The notes beneath the pieces were generated by a model. It saw nothing but the letters and a program-made list of their open reading frames with translations. It did no database searches and was not told where the DNA came from. Shown in pieces: positions 24,050-35,596 of a stretch of 64,000 nucleotides of DNA; the stretch's first letter is position 1; every line of letters starts with the position of its first letter. Where the stretch lies: NCBI GenBank assembly GCA_035610835.1, contig CM069449.1, positions 8,525,105 through 8,589,104 on the forward strand. The letters run 5' to 3'. A program made the position numbers and the translations under genes. Origin of the DNA: Ophiura sarsii (taxonomy: Eukaryota; Echinodermata; Ophiuroidea; Amphilepidida; Ophiuridae).

Positions 24050-24278
24050 TTATGCTCAAATTGTGAATTTTGATTTGTATATTGTCGTGTATGAATTAGG
24101 TCAATACATGCGTATGTTCTGTTTCTCGAAAATTAGACAAATCAGTGCACTTGCGATTTGCTCACAATAGCACTCCCTCTGCGGGGTCGTGCCATTATTC
24201 ACACATCACCATCAGCGAGAGTGCATTGAGTTGTCTAATTTCTCTCGAAACAACACATGCGTATTTATTGCCCTATAA
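24050..24278. repeat. right part of interrupted foldback repeat copy
   Basis: TTATGCTCAAATTGTGAATT through GCACTCCCTCTGCGGGGTCG to ACATGCGTATTTATTG matches 10796-11030. It completes the copy that begins at 14040. Confidence 0.75.
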
Positions 24279-24474
24279 TTTAAGGTTATATATTCGTAGT
24301 ATTGTTTATATCAAAATGTGTTTAGGGCTGACATGAAGCTGTTCAGAAACTACATACATGGCGCCATGTGTAACAGTCCTTGGTGGTGGTGGTCTTTCAA
24401 GAAGAGTCTTAGCGGAAATCGCGCGTACGACAATCTAAAGCCGCTATGCGTGACCTGCCGGCTGATTGCTAGTG

Positions 24475-24537
24475 ATGCGAGTGCTGAAGAATATCGCAGT
24501 CGTCGTTGCTCTCCCGGTCAGCGTGCTTGCAACACAG
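24475..24537 (+). CDS. candidate signal-peptide first exon (hypothetical)
   Basis: An ATG opens a 21-codon segment, MRVLKNIAVVVALPVSVLA then TQ. It has a basic start, a hydrophobic core and a small-residue end typical of a signal peptide. It ends exactly at a phase-0 splice donor, CACAG/GTAGAT. The local sequence is more GC-rich than its surroundings. It lies on the strand opposite the kinase, inside the kinase's 19-kb intron. No following exon was identified, so this could be chance. A second frame through the same DNA is also open. Confidence 0.28.
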
Positions 24538-24809
24538 GTAGATGTATCGTCAGCATGGTTGATACCATGGTTAGTTTGTTGTCGGCATTGTGGGTGGGGA
24601 ATTAACCAGTGGCGGCACCGGCATCAACATTTTAGGGTGGGGGGGGGGGGGGGTAAACGTAGACCTGGGTCCCTGCGTTACTCTATATGGCCACCATCTT
24701 TAAAAATGGCGGACTAAAAAGAGGGACTGGGAAAAGTGTGCGTTTTTTTGTGGAATTCCACGTGTATTTAGCATATATATGAATATGCATACCAATACCG
24801 AGCTTGCAC

Positions 24810-25300
24810 ATTATTATGGGATACCTATAATAATATTTAGCGTTTCCGTGTAGGCCTTATTAAGATCCCTGGATTATTAAGGGCGCCGTGGCACCGATAT
24901 TAGGATTATGGGCACCTGGAGTATCAAGGACCTCTTGCTGATTCACAATAGCCTATACGCTTTTATCATGTTGACGACTAACAGCACACTGTCTTCTATA
25001 CCATGTATGCACTATAATGGGGGTATCATGGGGTTGGTACAGCATTTTGGGGGTGTATTGGGTAACTAACATTGTTTCCCTCCTAACTGGGGTATTGAAA
25101 TTGGGTCCGAGATTCAAAGATAGCACAAAACTCAGATTTCTGTGAACAAAGTCTATTTCAAATGAAAAAAATATTCAGGATCTACAATTTTGAACTCATT
25201 ATCTATGCCCATTTTGCTACAAATCATGAAGGAATCTAATTTAGATAATACTCAGCTAGCGAGGACCCGAGCGTAGCGAGGGTACCCGCTAGTCTTATAT
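24810..25300 (+). repeat. about 500-bp dispersed repeat, copy 1
   Basis: It runs from TTATTATGGGATACCTATAA, through CACCGATATTAGGATTA and ATTTTGCTACAAATCATG, to the GC-rich end GAGCGTAGCGAGGGTACCCG. Related copies lie at 26040-26470 (partial) and 27810-28318. No ORF. Confidence 0.75.
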
Positions 25301-25620
25301 ATAATACGGAGTTGCCGATTTTTGTCCAGAGATGTTCTCCCCTTTCCGCACCTTCGATTGACTTCAAATTTTCTGTGCGAGTGCGTATGGGTCCTACAAT
25401 TGTCCAGTTTATGTTTGATTTTAATATTTTGGGTTAGATTTCGTAAAATTTGGGCTTTTTTAGCACGTTGCTATGTTATTGCTACCCGCCGCGTATACGC
25501 TGGGCACGCCATGGCGATGGCCGGCGCACCACTCGCGTAATCGGGATTGTCGGCGCGCGAGTAATCAGGCGATTGCACGCGCACGCGTAATCGGGCGATA
25601 CCGGAGCACGCGTGAGACGG
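25301..25620 (+). repeat. repeat extension with GC-rich ACGCGTAATCGGG motifs
   Basis: Following the first repeat copy, TGTCCxGAGATGTTCTCCCC to GTGCGAGTGCGTATxGGTCC is duplicated at 26480-26570. It leads into a degenerate version of the 26-bp minisatellite (ACGCGTAATCGGGCGAT). Confidence 0.65.
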
Positions 25621-26039
25621 TGTGTTAGCTTACAAAGATCATGAATGATGCGGGTCATTGTCAGATGGATTAGACTCACACCAGATAATAGATACAGGTG
25701 TTGGAAACAATTGATGATGTGAGATGCACATACTTTCTTTTTATGCAGTGTTTGTATGAAAGACCCACTATAGAATATGGGAAACATGGCATTTTTAAGG
25801 GGGGTGGGCATCCGCGAAGGGGGTCGTGAAGTCAAGGGGTTACAACCCCGACCCCTTTCGTCGCCTCACTAATTGATACTCTACTATAAAATTCATATCC
25901 TAGGCCTACATAGTATGAACACTTGAGGTAGGCCACGAGGCTCACGGGGTACCTGAGTGGTGTATAACTTAAAGGTGTATGGGGCAGGGCCTATTTTATT
26001 ATGTATCTTTTGTGTGTATTTGGTATCATGTTTTCTGAC

Positions 26040-26680
26040 TCACGTCTGTATTTTGTTCTCAATTAGATATTGTCTCTTGACAACTTTATTGAGTATATTC
26101 ATAGATAGGTGTAGAAAGACTACGCTCTGATGACTAACTGCACACTTTCTTCTAGCGGGCGCATCCGCGCTTCCCTTACTTGATAATCTGGATACGGGCA
26201 TATGGGATATCTGGGGTAGGTACAACATTTTGGGGTGAATGTGGGGTAACTACGACATTGTTTCTCCCAAATGGGATATTGAAATTGGATTCGAGATTCA
26301 GAGATAGTCCAAAATGTCTGTGAAAAATCTTTTTCAAATGAAAAAATAATTCAGGGACTATGTCAATAATGTTAAGCCCATTTTGCTACAAATCATGCAG
26401 GAATCTAATTTAGATCATAACACATCAGCTAGCGTGGGCCCGAGCGTAGCGAGGGTACCCGCTAGTCTATAATATAATACGGAGATTTTTGTCCTGAGAT
26501 GTTCTCCCCTTTTCGCACCTTCGATTGACTTCAAATTTTCTGTGCGAGTGCGTATTGGTCCCACGACGAACCAGTTTATGTTTGATTTTTAAAATTTGGG
26601 TTAGATTTTGTGAAAATCGAGGTTTTTTAGCCCGTTGCTATGTTATTGCTACGCGCTGGACACGCCATGGCGATGGCCGG
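26040..26680 (+). repeat. dispersed repeat, copy 2 with extension
   Basis: It shares ATTTTGCTACAAATCATG, CGAGCGTAGCGAGGGTACCC and the TTCTCCCC...TCGATTGACTTCAAATTT extension with the 24.8-25.6 kb copy. Confidence 0.7.
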
Positions 26681-26686
26681 CGCACC

Positions 26687-26890
26687 GCACGCGTAATCGG
26701 GCGATCGCCGGCGCACGCGTAATCGGGCGATTGCCGGCGCACGCATAATCGGGCGATCGCCGGCGCACACGTAATCGGGGGATTACCTGCGCACGCATAA
26801 TCGGGAGATTACCTGCGCACGCGTAATCGGGAGCCTTACCGTCGCACGCGTAATCGGGAGATTACCGGAGCACCGAGTAATGGCTCACAC
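26687..26890 (+). repeat. 26-bp GC-rich minisatellite
   Basis: About seven units of GCACGCGTAATCGGGCGAT plus (T/C)GCCGGC, with internal variation to GGGAGATTACCTGC. It is strongly CpG-rich in an AT-rich neighbourhood. Contiguous units with no spacers rule out a CRISPR array. Confidence 0.9.
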
Positions 26891-27809
26891 GGGTTAGTGG
26901 CGCAAAACGTAGTTTGTTATGTGGTAGAGTAAAGGCGGCAATCATTCGTTGCTCCGTAGTGCAAACCCTTTAGTACAAGGAAACGGCATGATGAGACAAC
27001 AACAACAAGTAAATCATATAGCAGGGTATACAGGAACCCCTTTGAAGGAACTGGGAGCAAGGCCGGCGCAAACCGTATAAGGCGCAAACCGTAGGCCTAC
27101 ATCGAGGATAACAAGTGAAATAGTGACAAGGAAAATGCGTTTATATGACAGTGCCTTGATCTAATCGCGGACCCATCCACAAAGCGGGTCACAACGGGGG
27201 CAGGCGCGCTATATAAAAACATCATATAGGCCAGATATGTGATATCTTATTATACATGGGGGATAGGCCTATAATTAAACATGGGGGATAGGCCTATAAT
27301 TAAACAAGGACCTGTTAAATAAAGGAACTGTTAGAGCAAACTATGCATGATAGAAATACACTTACGTTTAGGCCTACTGGAGAGAAATAATTTAATATCA
27401 ATAGGCCGAAAAATAAAATAAAAAACTGATGGCTAACAGTAACACTGAACTGGGTACAAAGTGATCATGGTGAGACCCCGCCTCCCGCCAACTATGAAAG
27501 ACCCACTATAAAACTTAAGACCCCATTAAATAAAACCAGTGGCGGCGCGTCGCGGGCCTACATTTATACACGTGTTCTATGAGGCAACTTTTAGGGGATG
27601 TGGCGTCCGCGAAGGGGGTTGTGAAATCTAGGCCTACACGTGTGTATGAACACATGGGGTAGGCCTGTCTTGATTATTAAGGGTACCCTGGGTACCTGGA
27701 GTATGGGGTATGGAATATTAAGGGCACCTGTGATAACTGGATTTTAAGGATGTATGGGGTATGGCCTACCTGATCAAAAACACCTACCTGAGTGGTTATT
27801 TCATGTCTT
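26891..27809. other. spacer with repeat fragments
   Basis: It contains a small tandem duplication of ACATGGGGGATAGGCCTATA (about 27255-27300) and a CCAGTGGCGGCGCG motif at about 27537. No gene was seen. Confidence 0.45.
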
Positions 27810-28073
27810 ATTATGGGATACCTATTATGATAGATAGCGTTTCTGGGTAGGCTTTAATATGATACCTGGATGTTTAAGGGCGCCGTTGCACCGATATTAG
27901 GATTAAGGGCACCTGGAGTATCAAGAATCTCTTGCTATTTCACAATAGCATATACGCTTTGATCATGTTGGCGACTAACCGTACACTATCTTCTATACCA
28001 TGTATACACTCTATGGGGTATCTGGGGTAGGTACAACATTTTATTAGGTGTACGGGGTAACTATAACATTGCC

Positions 28074-28108
<35 letters not shown>

Positions 28109-28318
28109 TAGGGTATTGAAATTGGGTCCGAGATTCAAAGATAGCACAAAACTCAGGTTTCTGTGAACAAAGTCTATTTCAATTGAAAAAAGAATTCAGG
28201 GATCTATAATTATAAACTCATTATCTATTCCCATTTTGCTACAAATCATGAAGGTATCTAATTTAGATCAAAATACTCAGCTAGCGAGGACCCGAGCGTA
28301 GCGAGGATACCCGCTAGT
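27810..28318 (+). repeat. dispersed repeat, copy 3, with long C-run
   Basis: Homologous to 24810-25300 from start to the shared end ACCCGCTAGT. A pure C-run of about 27 bp (28078-28104) has expanded in the middle. Confidence 0.75.
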
Positions 28319-29090
28319 ACACTTATAATATGAATAAGGGACCAGTACACTAAAAGTTGTTATGTTTAAAAATTAGAATTTGACTCCAAATACTTTTGGC
28401 GATAATTTAAAAATGTTAAGAGGTTCTGGTAACTCCTTTTTTGTCAATTCCATCACTCACATCAATAAATTATGTTACTATAGTTTTGACTATTTGTTTC
28501 TGTTTCTTGTTTTAGTGTTTTGGACCCTTATATTATTAGTTCATGGTGTCTTATAAAGCAACTAGAAATTAAGTATAAATAAAAAAAATAGGTATCAAAC
28601 TCCGTCCCTTGCAGAAACGGAGGTTTTAGATTGGGCCCTATACTGTTTGCAAACCTACAAGAGTTAAAATTGCTTACAAACTTATTTACACATTATAATA
28701 CCCTATTATATTTAGATATCATCCATTATTTTTCATTTTCAATGTTAAAACCGTGCTCTTATATCTACCCATACACTACTAACAAACAAACAAACAAAAA
28801 CCACGCATTTATTTTGAAAGGTAATTTTCCGTTTTCGTTGTTCAAAATCTCTATTTTTCTTTGACCGCATGAGAGCAAAAGTAAAACAGATATCAATTGC
28901 TATGACTCAGAGATATAATCATGCCAAATGTCATGAGGCTGACATTCATATTAGCGATGTTACGATGGAGGAGGTAGAACCTATTGAATGATCCTCGTAG
29001 ATACTTCCGTATATATATATTAGCCTTAAAAAAAGTAAATGAAAATGTTTTAGTGCCATTCAGTGAACAATAAAAATGATTGTCAATTAC
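28319..29090. other. intronic spacer
   Basis: It includes the partner of the 10.17-10.53 kb duplicate (28600-29010). The open frames here have no protein motif. Confidence 0.5.
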
Positions 29091-29204
29091 CTGCGCACCC
29101 ATCTCTAATAACTCCTTGAAGTTAAGTTTAAGACCATTTTCCGTTCTCAGATAGTCTCGCAAACATCCATTCAGCATTAACTCAGTCACAATGTATGTGG
29201 GCAT
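29091..29204 (-). CDS. Src-related tyrosine kinase, hinge and alpha-D/E exon
   Basis: A 114-bp exon, phase 0 to phase 0, with acceptor ATTTCATTCCAG and donor GTAATT on the minus strand. It encodes MPTYIVTELMLNGCLRDYL then RTENGLKLNFKELLEMGAQ. YIVTELM is the kinase hinge, with a Thr gatekeeper as in Src. The rest is the alpha-D/alpha-E region of the C lobe. It joins upstream to LYGVCSEK (36305-36447) and downstream to VAAGMEYF (9676-9820) with no missing residues relative to Src. The initial Met codon is internal to the protein, not a translation start. Confidence 0.92.
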
Positions 29205-29989
29205 CTGGAATGAAATTGATCAATGTATGGCATCTATTGATTAATTTTAGATGGTGTCTCTGATTCAGTCAAATATTTATGCCATATACTGGGACCATTC
29301 TTTTAATCATCTGTTCACCTCCAGCTGTGAGAATGAAAGTTTGGATCAGTATAATATATACTGTCCAAAATTATCTGGGTTTGTTGTACTGTACTGCACA
29401 GTACCATTCTCAGCTCGCTACCAATAGCCAGTTCGTCCAGAAGCCAAACCATATTAACCAGTTAATTAAATGACCAGTTCGATCGTCCAATAGCCATATC
29501 CAAACTTTTTTCTTCTTCAAGCGTTGTATGCATGGTATAGAGTTCAATCATCACATGATAATGTTAGTAGTATTTATCAGCTTTCACGGAAATGAATATT
29601 GTAATACAGCGTGACCCCAAAAATGGGTCCAAAATCTGCAGAGCTTATAACTTAAAAAGTATAAAACGTAGCTGCTTTGTATGTACCTGACCTTAAATTA
29701 ATTGGTGACATGTTGAGACCCATCGCATGGTGACTTCTTGAAAGACAAATCTTTCAATAGACCGTTGTCAGATCCCATTTTTTCCAATTTAACCATAAAC
29801 AACCCATGCGTTGCATCTGTGCGCTGTGTGCAAGTTTTCCCTGCATGGTGTTTATCCTCCGACTTAACTTATTGTTGGTAAAAAGGGATAGATTACACTC
29901 CTTTGGATCGATATTCAGCATTTAGAAATGATCATTGCAGAACCTAGATATTGAAAATGTACAACATGTCAATTCTCATGATTGTTGAT
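29205..29989. other. intronic spacer
   Basis: No gene or repeat boundary recognised before the Penelope-like element. Confidence 0.4.
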
Positions 29990-30993
29990 GATTCATTGAT
30001 TCTGATCTCTAGAGCTTCACGAACAAGTCGCATACCAAGATTGGAAACCCGTGCAATGCTTTTGGATTGGTTCCAGATTGGTTCATGACCAACTTATCAC
30101 GCATGTTCCGCCATTGCCGAGCTATCTTTCTTCCTTATAAGTAGCTCTTTTGTGTTCAGACAATCTGACCTGTAAATGCCTTATGGTTTGACCAATATAT
30201 TGTTCACCACAACAACATGGTATGCTATACACGCAAGGTAAACGACCCTGGGCATAGGATCTTTAGGTTTGCTGACAATATCTCTGACTTTGGTCGATTT
30301 TGACAAATGGCATGAACATGATACCTTTGTAGTCATCTTCCACTATCTTTTCTTGGCTTAAATTAGTACTTTGTCTTCTAATGGTTTCGTGTACGAGTGT
30401 CGAGGGATAACCATTTTTGTTCAATGCTTTTTCAACGTGTTTTAACTCATTATTGCGATGTTCATTATCGCATAGAGTCAATGCTCTGTATACTAATGTG
30501 TTGGCAACGCTATGCTTAGCCGATAGGTGATGATTGGATGTAAAATGCAGACACTGATCAGTGTATGTGGATTTTCTGTAGATTGAGAAGCTCATTTCGC
30601 TGCATTTTGACATCTAGAAAAGGAATGTACCCATTGTTTTCTAATTCCATGGTAAATTGTATACACGGCTGCTGTGTGTTTAGGTGATCTAGGAATTTGA
30701 CCAATTCATCTTTACCATGTCTCCAAACTACAAACGTATAATCCAAATATCTGAACCAGTCCACCGGTTTCAAAGGATACAAGTCCAGCGCCTTTGTTTC
30801 AAAATGCTCCATAAAAATGTTGGCTGTTATGGGTGACACAGGAGATCCATTAGCTTGACCTTCTTTTTGTTCATAGAATTTGCCTTGTAATTTAAAGTAA
30901 ATGGAGGTGAGGCAGAGTTTTATAATATCTTTGCATGACAACTGAGTTCGAGATTCTAGAGTGACGTCGTTCTGTAGTATTTCCTACAGAACG
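29990..30993 (-). mobile_element. Penelope-like element, 5'-truncated and decayed
   Basis: The minus strand carries a Penelope-type reverse transcriptase followed by a GIY-YIG endonuclease remnant. The 5' end stops at a hairpin (30968-30993) and is joined head-to-head to a second short PLE piece at 31743-31768. Penelope-like elements are known for such partial and inverted junctions. Confidence 0.85.
30000..30968 (-). pseudogene. Penelope-type RT plus GIY-YIG endonuclease, broken
   Basis: The N-terminal part reads LQNDVTLESRTQLSCKDI, then LQGKFYEQKEGQANGSPVSP and ITANIFMEHFE, the PLE RT fingers and palm. The catalytic box reads RYLDYTF where the family has Y(V/L)DD, so one metal-binding Asp is lost. 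A frame change near 30600 leads to FSIYRKSTYTDQCLHFTSNH, the conserved post-palm motif. Downstream near 30.2 kb, IPCCCGEQYIGQTIRHL is the GIY-YIG nuclease start. Stops follow shortly after. The copy is inactive on several counts. Confidence 0.85.
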
Positions 30994-31001
30994 ATGCCAC
31001 T

Positions 31002-31742
31002 CAGGCGCGTAGCCAGAACGTAATTTTACGGGGGGCGCAGTGATCGCTAATAATGACTATCAAAGCGGTTCGCAGCACCGCCGTCCGTGGCAACGCGGAC
31101 AGGGGGGAGTCAGAGGGGGGATGTGCCCCCCTCTGATGTTAGCGGTTTTTGAAAAATCATGGTCCAAATGAAGCCATTTGGTGCAACATTTTACCATAAT
31201 ATCGGCAGTAAAGAAGCTTACACATTTGCCGCAAATTGTTTGTTTAGAGGCCATTAAATCACCGAGTTTTTTGTAACTTTATAACGTAATCAAATTCAAT
31301 CAACAATTGTACAACAACATAGCTTACCCTGTGCGACGAGGTCGGATTCGGCAATGGACGTTTCAATTATATGTGTAGTATCCTCTATCTTTGCTTCTAT
31401 ATAATGCTGTCCCCTTACCATGCTTACTGCATGTATACTCTGTGCTTCGATGGTCAGGGATTCGGACGACCTTGGTCATATTGATGAACTTAACGCGTAC
31501 TGTACATACTGCTGTAATATGATACTAGTAGCCAAGCCGTTTCATGGAGAGGTTTATGCCAAGCGGTGCTAGTCATGACTGTCGGGTTTTCTCGATTTCG
31601 AGTATTTCGAGTAAACGCACCTCCCCCTTCCCTCCTCCTCTTCCCCTTCTTCTCCTCTCTCCTTTTTTGTCCTTCTTTTTTTTCTTTTACGATTTTTTTA
31701 CGGGGGCGGGCGCCCCCATAGCCCCCCCTGGCTACGCGCCTG
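31002..31742. mobile_element. 741-bp TIR element inserted in the Penelope junction
   Basis: Perfect 15-bp inverted ends, CAGGCGCGTAGCCAG and CTGGCTACGCGCCTG, are flanked by the direct repeat CCACT (30997-31001 and 31743-31747). Removing it restores a continuous Penelope sequence in the frame (F)LQNDATLESRTQLS. The interior has no transposase. A 5-bp duplication does not settle the superfamily, though the CAGxGGCG-type end recalls hAT-like non-autonomous elements. Confidence 0.8.
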
Positions 31743-31780
31743 CCACTCTTGAATCTCGAACTCAGTTGTCATTTTGGTGC
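31743..31780 (+). mobile_element. short head-to-head Penelope fragment
   Basis: It reads ACTCTTGAATCTCGAACTCA then GTTGTCA, encoding TLESRTQLS. This is the same segment as the start of the minus-strand element, now on the plus strand. Similarity ends after about 30 bp, where a small TGCACTTTA/TAAAGTGCA hairpin begins. Confidence 0.75.
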
Positions 31781-33390
31781 ACTTTATCTGATCAATAAAC
31801 AAATTTGAATTTGTTAAAGTGCATGATACGGCACTGCCCTATGTGCATCGGACGGGTTTTATTCACTGGTTGCTATCTACTGAAGATAGCAAATATGTTG
31901 CATTACTGGCGCATGTCGGGATGAGGGAGGGGGAGGCGGCTAGTTAAGCATTGTAAAATGATTTGTGACTAACAGTACTGCCTATCAACCAAGAAAGCAC
32001 TTACATCCATTCGATGCGGGGAATGGGTGAGAGTTTTTCGACAAGAAAGAATGCCGACATATACTTAAAAACTTCCTAAAATGACACCATCAGCACTCTC
32101 CCATGATTACTGCTAAATGAACACTAACAGCACATCAAACGAGGAACACGTGGGCCACATTTTGATCGGAGCGCATTATTTATTGTGAACTTTCTGAATT
32201 GGTATTGTTGTTCTGTTTTTGTTTTTGCTTATTTGTGTTTATGTTTTGTGCTAGTTTTTGTTTGTTTTGTGTATGGGTTATTTTACCTTTGTTTGGGTTT
32301 TGGGTTTTTGTGGGCTTACTTGTATTACCGTAATTTCAATTAAATGATAATATGAGATTCTCAGTTTATGTCGTATTTTCTATAATATGCCTATCTTAAA
32401 ATATTTAATATTTTGACATTCAGTTCTGATTAATGTTGTGTAGTAAGATGCCTAAAACGTTAATTCTAAAGTAACGCGTTGTATAAGGTAATGTTAAAGG
32501 TCACATTGGGGTAATATTTGGTTGATTAATTAGTTTCGTTTCATTACCACATTTACTTTAAAATATGCCGGTTTTTGTTGTCCCATTTCTGTTTTATTAT
32601 AGTTTTGTGTTTCATTGTGTTAGTTTTAAACAATAACAACAGCAACAAACAAAGGCCTGCAGTTCCATAAACCAGCCCAACACGTCCCAGACTCTAAAAA
32701 GGACTTAACCAACTTATAATATCATAAATGCAAGAGCTTGAAAAAATACTAAAATCTGGTCTCAGAAATGGGCGACGGACTAAAATTGCAAGCACCCTCT
32801 TCTCGCGAGACAGGGAATTTGGCAAAGTTCTTGGTGTGCGTTAATGTGCATTACACGCGTACGTTATTGCGCATGCATAGAGCGTCTTCGTGTTGTACGC
32901 GATTTGAACTCGAGATGGTGATTTATTTTTTTAAATGACACTTTTCTTCAAATTGTGAAAAAATTAAGTCGGTGAACCCCATTTTTTATTTTGGAAATCA
33001 AATCTTTATAATTATAGAGATATCCTTTAAACAATATGTCGATAAAAATTGAGTTAAAGTAATAGTTTTGGGACAAATTGACCATTACTAGATATTCTAG
33101 AAATCTTAGAAATTAGCACATAAGCACATCCGTATTTCTCTGTATTATTCACATTGGCTAAATAGAATAAACTAGCAATTTTAGATTTAGCTAGTTAAAA
33201 CTGTTAAAACTACGGTTCTTTTACTTTTAAAATCTATATTCGCTCATATATTGTGTATCATATAAAAGCTGACATCAACACGTTTTATTTGAAATAAAAC
33301 TAAGATGAATTAGCTTTTTTGAATTTTAGTCCAAAAATGCTAAACATTGATGGTTTTTTCACCCATGATTTCTTGATTTAAATTCGCATA
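31781..33390. other. intronic spacer
   Basis: GT- and T-rich sequence (32.2-32.3 kb has repeated GTTTTTG words). No gene recognised. Confidence 0.4.
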
Positions 33391-34283
33391 CAGGGTGAGT
33401 CAAAATAGTCAGGTCCCGTTTTCAAAAAACAGGAAAAATACTGCTTGTACAAAATGTGTAAATGTTTTCATTGTTTATGAGAGTAGACATACTTCTTAAT
33501 ACCTGGTGATGATTTCACAATAATATCATATTCCACGCCAGATTTACAACGTATTTAGGAAAAGACGCGAAATCCAAAGTGTTCCAAGTTTGGTGGTGGA
33601 TGTTAACACTTCTATAATATTAGTTATTCATACAACACAACAGTATAACTGTTGCAATTCATACCAAATTAACATGTTATTTTGTTGAATATCTGATAAA
33701 TAAAACGATATTGAATGCAATGTATTTAAATATATTATAATATAACTCAGTATTACACAAACATATTCATAAAAATGGACTACGCACTTGGCCTGGTAAG
33801 TTGTCAAAGCACAAACTGTTTAAAGATATAAGATCTGTTTTCTCTCAGACTTCTCTCATATCAGTTCGATTAAAATAACAAGTTTCAAAATACTTCGGTC
33901 AACATTTTGTTAACACTCAATAATGTTTGTTATAGGCTATATCTCTGATTGCACGAAAACTATCAAAACATAACCGCAAAGACAATAGAATCTCTTTTCT
34001 TATTGTAAGTGCTGTGAATACTAGCACGCCTTTGATTGACGTATTCAAAAGGCGCGCGTTATCCATAGGGATCCCTTAGATAAGTTGGAACAAATTTTAC
34101 TTCACAGAATTTGGAAAAATTCACATATCTCCCGTTTCGAATAACCAATTTGAATGAAATAAAATTTAGGTTATAGTTAGTAATGCCACCTTGCTAGGCA
34201 AGTCATCAAATATATTCATTTTTGCATTTGAACTGGTTTTAAAAATCTGTGAAATCTGGACCTGACTTTTTTGACTCACCCTG
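33391..34283. mobile_element. mariner-like non-autonomous element, 893 bp
   Basis: The ends CAGGGTGAGTCAAAATAGTC and its inverse GACTTTTTTGACTCACCCTG are flanked by TA on both sides (33389-33390, 34284-34285). CAGGTCC follows the terminus on both arms. There is no transposase ORF. TA duplication and CAGGGTG termini are those of mariner-type elements. Confidence 0.85.
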
Positions 34284-34662
34284 TATACCGGTAACATAAT
34301 AATAGCTGCTACCATCAAATTTCATTTGACACACTATTTATTATAATGTAATCGAATCTTTAATGCTGGAAATATCCTCGAAAAAAGTATTTGGATGAAA
34401 AACGTGTACAACTAATAGTTTAGGGAAACAATTGTCATAGCAATAAATTTGAATAAACAAGCACCTTCATTTCTTCTTTAAATTATTTATGTATAGGCCT
34501 AATATGAGGAGCAATCTTGTACTGAATATAGGAATCGTGTGGTTTTATCTTTAATCTCAAAATAACATTTAACCAATTACCTTTTTTTTAATTTAGTTTA
34601 CAAATGCTAAAAATTGAGGTTTTTCATTGATTTATCTTCGCTTATGCTGGTATTATATTAAA
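34284..34662. other. intronic spacer
   Basis: Nothing recognised. Confidence 0.35.
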
Positions 34663-35046
34663 GGCATATTATGTGATCTTTTCAATGGAGCGCCCTCTAT
34701 TCATGATTTTGTTTTAGAAAGTAGATATTTTCTTGCAGATTTACATTTTGGATCATACATCATGAATATATTCCAAGTTACAGAGCGATACGATTCCTAA
34801 TTACCTCAAAATCATGGTTTATAGAGTGAATTTAGAGTAAAAATAAGTTGTCGGCGCAGACTCCGACAGTTTATTTTTACTCTAAAACCATGATTTTGAA
34901 GTATATAATTAAGAATCGTATCGCCCTGTAACTTGGAATGTAAATTTTTATGTACGATTTATGATCAGAAATGTAATTCTGCAAGAAAATCTGCTTTCAA
35001 TTTGTTTTCGAGGATTGAGGGCGTGCCCTGAAAAGATCACATAATA
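34663..35046. repeat. long foldback, arms about 180 bp
   Basis: Arms 34663-34855 and 34862-35046 are inverted copies sharing ATTATGTGATCTTTTC, GCGATACGATTC and AAAATCATGGTTT. The centre is a nested stem TTAGAGTAAAAATAA / TTATTTTTACTCTAA around GTCGG...CCGAC. A single arm also occurs near 22.62-22.74 kb. No ORF. Confidence 0.85.
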
Positions 35047-35596
35047 ATTTAATAATGGAGATATCTTTAAAACCAATAATTTGGTCGAAAACGTGTAATA
35101 ATCACGGTTTTTGGGCAACATTACACACTTAACTGCAATCTGGAATTTTCCAACACCCTCCATACCATGTGAGGTTTTTCCTGGTGTTTTTATTCCACAT
35201 GGTTGGAATTGCTCTGACAAAAAAATGCCGATGACCAACACGATCGGATCGGTTGGCAGGCTGTCTGATACAGACTGTAACTAAATAATTCCAAGGTAAT
35301 TTCTGTCTACATTTTTTTATGACGTGCACATTTTTAATCAGCTTTGTTTCAATCGGTGGTCGGGAAGCAGATATGATCAATTGTCTAATCATCTGGGCCA
35401 CTTTGGCTAATCGATTGGGATGAACATAATGAATGATCGCACTATGAACAAAGAGTATAAAGCGCTCTTATTATACAATGGTTTATTTTAAGACGGGGGG
35501 GGGGGGCAGTCGGGTATAATGTTGTTTAATGTTGTAATCTTCCACATGAACGAAAACGTGCATTAACATGCTTTTTTGCCACAACGTGGGCAATTT
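35047..35596. other. intronic spacer with G-run
   Basis: It includes a G-run at about 35495-35505. The open frames here have no motif. Confidence 0.35.

Noticed and set aside
26687..26890. CRISPR-like array
   Set aside because: Units are contiguous with no unique spacers, and the context is a eukaryotic intron. It is a minisatellite.
29091..29204. Translation start at the Met of MPTYIVTE
   Set aside because: The Met codon follows a splice acceptor directly and continues the beta-5 strand of the kinase. It is internal.
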